From: Acidobacteriota bacterium
Lineage (GTDB): Bacteria; Acidobacteriota; Aminicenantia; Aminicenantales; Aminicenantaceae
Reading direction: 5' to 3'
Length of the DNA: 6,618 nt
Assembly (NCBI GenBank): GCA_030609975.1
Contig: JAUWSR010000219.1
Location: 1-6,618 of the forward strand
The position numbers and the translations under genes were made by a program. The notes under the pieces were generated by a model, which saw only the letters and a list, made by a program, of their open reading frames with translations, had not been told where the DNA came from and ran no database searches. The first letter of the stretch is position 1, and each line of letters opens with the position of its first letter. Positions 5,159 to 6,618 of the stretch are shown in pieces.

Positions 5159-6618
5159 ATGAGAATTTTCTACCATTTAAGATACAAGCAGTATATCTTG
5201 AAGATAAGACGACGGTTACGGTCGTTTTTTATCCTCACTGTCCTGGCACTTATGCTGTTTGGTGCGGGAACTGCTGTCAAGAATCTGGTCCTGGATGAGG
5301 TCAAGGATCAGATTCAATCCGTTCTGGGATACGATCGGCTTTATATATCAACTTTTCCTCCTGCTCTTGTGATCGAGGATGCCCGCTCGGTTTCCTCTTC
5401 TCCCTTTTTTTCGGCTCAGAAGATACAAGTGCGTGTTTCCCTCAAATCACTGCTTTTACCTGTTAAACCTTTCCAAGTCTTTGTCGATAAACCGGTTTTG
5501 CGGATCTTCAGCTCGGCTGGTCGAGGAGAGGACCAGCCTCCTCTGGATTTCAGCCTGGCCCTTCCTTTTATCATCGAGAAAGGAATAATCAAGGATGGCG
5601 AGCTCTATTTCTGGGGAGAGGAAACTCGGATCCATTCAATTGGAATCAATGCCATCTTCAAGCAAAGCGGGGAAAACTATGCCTTGCAAGCGGAGATTGA
5701 TGAAAGCACCTTTGTCACGGGTGCAGAGTATCCTCAGGTCCAAGTTGGGATCAGTTTGGTGTGTGAAGGCAAAGCCGAGGACATCGACGTTAAAAAACTA
5801 AGAATAAATGGAGCGGCCGGGTATATCAGAGCAAGCGGCCGCGTAACTAACCTGCTCGATCCCGATATTCAGTTGGATGCTTCCTACAATCTTGAGACAC
5901 CCTTTATAGCGGATTTTTTTAACCTCCCTTTTTTCTGGAAAGGGCGGGGGGAAGGCCGAGGTGTTCTAACCCGCACGCAGGGTTTGCTGGCTTTTGATGG
6001 GGGAATGACGAGTAATAACTTGGTGCTAAATGATGTTCCCATGGGAAACACCGACGGGCGGATACAATTTAACCAACGAACTGGAGGAGCGGTCGAGCTG
6101 AACTTTCGGAAACGCGGCTCTCAGTCCGAAAATGTAAAGATCCGCTTCAATGGGAGTCAGGTGACAGGGACAGCCCAAGGCTTATATCTCCAACCCATAT
6201 TGAATTACCTGCAGCTCCCCTGGCCGGTCGCTTCGCCCGCTTGGGGAAACTTTTCAATCAATCGGGGGAGACTTCAGGCCGATTTAGAGTTTCGAGACGA
6301 ACTTATCCAATTGGAACCGCAAAAATATCCCTTTCTGGGTAAAGTGTCAGTGCAGTGGGACGGAAAAGACCGGATAGATATTTCCTCACCCGAGCTAGAA
6401 ACGAATTTTGCACGATTCGCGATCGAAGGGTATCTTCTCAATCAAAAAGAGCTGGATATTACCCTTCGCGGAGACATCAAAGATGCGCGGGCAGCCCGGG
6501 AGTTTACCGAGCTGATCTTAGAGAGGACGTTCACTTTTCCTGAGATTCGTGGAGAAGGACAAGCCGGGCTACATCTTTTCGGGGACTTCTTTTTTCCCCA
6601 GATTAAAGCAGATTTTGC
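5159..6618 (+). CDS. AsmA/TamB-like envelope protein (partial, 3' end outside window)
   Basis: The frame from the ATG at 5159 is open for 486 codons and runs off the window. The start is well bounded: an in-frame TAA stands at 5147-5149, only three codons upstream. Residues 1-22 are basic (KIRRRLR at 15-21), and 23-40 form one hydrophobic segment (FFILTVLALMLFGAGTAV), giving a signal anchor with the rest in the periplasm. Residues 68-116 (PALVIEDA, FFSAQKIQVRVSLKSLL, FVDKPVLRI) match the N-terminal pattern of AsmA-like and DUF748 proteins. The remainder is beta-rich with repeated short patterns, ending near PEIRGEGQAGLHLFGDFFFP (461-480), a TamB-like strand motif. The family is thought to form long beta-grooves that carry phospholipids between inner and outer membranes, or, for TamB, to aid outer-membrane protein assembly. 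The C-terminal domain that would tell these apart is not in the window. No Shine-Dalgarno is evident. The gene is probably transcribed separately from the carboxylase unit. Confidence 0.85.
   Translation, partial: MRIFYHLRYKQYILKIRRRLRSFFILTVLALMLFGAGTAVKNLVLDEVKDQIQSVLGYDRLYISTFPPALVIEDARSVSSSPFFSAQKIQVRVSLKSLLLPVKPFQVFVDKPVLRIFSSAGRGEDQPPLDFSLALPFIIEKGIIKDGELYFWGEETRIHSIGINAIFKQSGENYALQAEIDESTFVTGAEYPQVQVGISLVCEGKAEDIDVKKLRINGAAGYIRASGRVTNLLDPDIQLDASYNLETPFIADFFNLPFFWKGRGEGRGVLTRTQGLLAFDGGMTSNNLVLNDVPMGNTDGRIQFNQRTGGAVELNFRKRGSQSENVKIRFNGSQVTGTAQGLYLQPILNYLQLPWPVASPAWGNFSINRGRLQADLEFRDELIQLEPQKYPFLGKVSVQWDGKDRIDISSPELETNFARFAIEGYLLNQKELDITLRGDIKDARAAREFTELILERTFTFPEIRGEGQAGLHLFGDFFFPQIKADF
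5203..5233 (+). repeat. hairpin with T-run in the first codons of the AsmA-like gene
   Basis: GATAAGACGAC (5203-5213) pairs with GTCGT (5221-5225) and, past two bulged T, with the following TTTTTATC stretch, around a 7-nt loop; the core ACGAC/GTCGT is followed by six T in all (5225-5230). It resembles a weak intrinsic terminator inside the coding region. The encoded arginine cluster followed by Phe-Phe at the start of the membrane segment may be enough to explain the sequence. Confidence 0.3.

Noticed and set aside
5379..5801. Two plus-strand frames (69 and 68 codons) within 5379-5801
   Set aside because: They are in another frame of the AsmA-like gene, which is open throughout and shows family features; neither has a recognisable product.
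6355..6543. Plus-strand frame of 62 codons near the window end
   Set aside because: It is also out of frame inside the AsmA-like gene and has no ribosome binding site or motif.
1..6618. CRISPR arrays, tRNA or rRNA genes, insertion sequences, attachment sites
   Set aside because: No regularly spaced repeats, cloverleaf-like segments, transposase motifs or flanking inverted and direct repeats were seen by eye; coding density leaves little room for them.

Overview
The window looks like chromosomal housekeeping DNA from a Gram-negative (diderm) bacterium. GC content is roughly half by eye, genes are tightly packed on the + strand, and there is no sign of mobile DNA. An envelope protein of the AsmA/TamB type implies an outer membrane. 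A free-standing biotin carboxylase and biotin carrier beside an MmdA/PccB-type carboxyltransferase would fit an anaerobe of the Desulfobacterota kind. That placement is inference from gene content and cannot be confirmed from the sequence alone.

Layout: (1) 2-640, the 3' part of a fumarylacetoacetate hydrolase (FAH)-family gene that begins upstream of the window. (2) 641-742, a short intergenic region with a weak promoter candidate and a good ribosome binding site. (3) 743-4964, a tight four-gene unit with gaps of 21, 9 and 1 nt: a TalC-type transaldolase, the carboxyltransferase subunit of an acyl-CoA (probably propionyl-CoA) carboxylase, biotin carboxylase, and a biotin carrier protein. (4) 4965-5158, an intergenic region with a terminator-like hairpin, a 44-codon ORF behind a near-perfect Shine-Dalgarno sequence, an inverted repeat and a possible promoter. 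(5) 5159 to the window end, an unterminated reading frame of at least 486 codons encoding an AsmA/TamB-like, membrane-anchored, beta-rich protein.

The three carboxylase genes make one complete enzyme. Biotin carboxylase charges biotin on the carrier protein with CO2 from bicarbonate at the cost of ATP, and the carboxyltransferase passes the carboxyl group to an acyl-CoA. The biotin carboxylase and carrier together look like a fused PccA-type alpha subunit split into two adjacent genes. Transaldolase belongs to the non-oxidative pentose phosphate pathway and its link to the carboxylase is only positional. The AsmA-like gene is probably a separate transcription unit concerned with the envelope.

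No clearly new system is visible. The most unusual stretch is 4974-5158, where the strong ribosome binding site forms one arm of a hairpin and drives a tiny ORF that stops 9 nt before, and in frame with, the AsmA-like gene.
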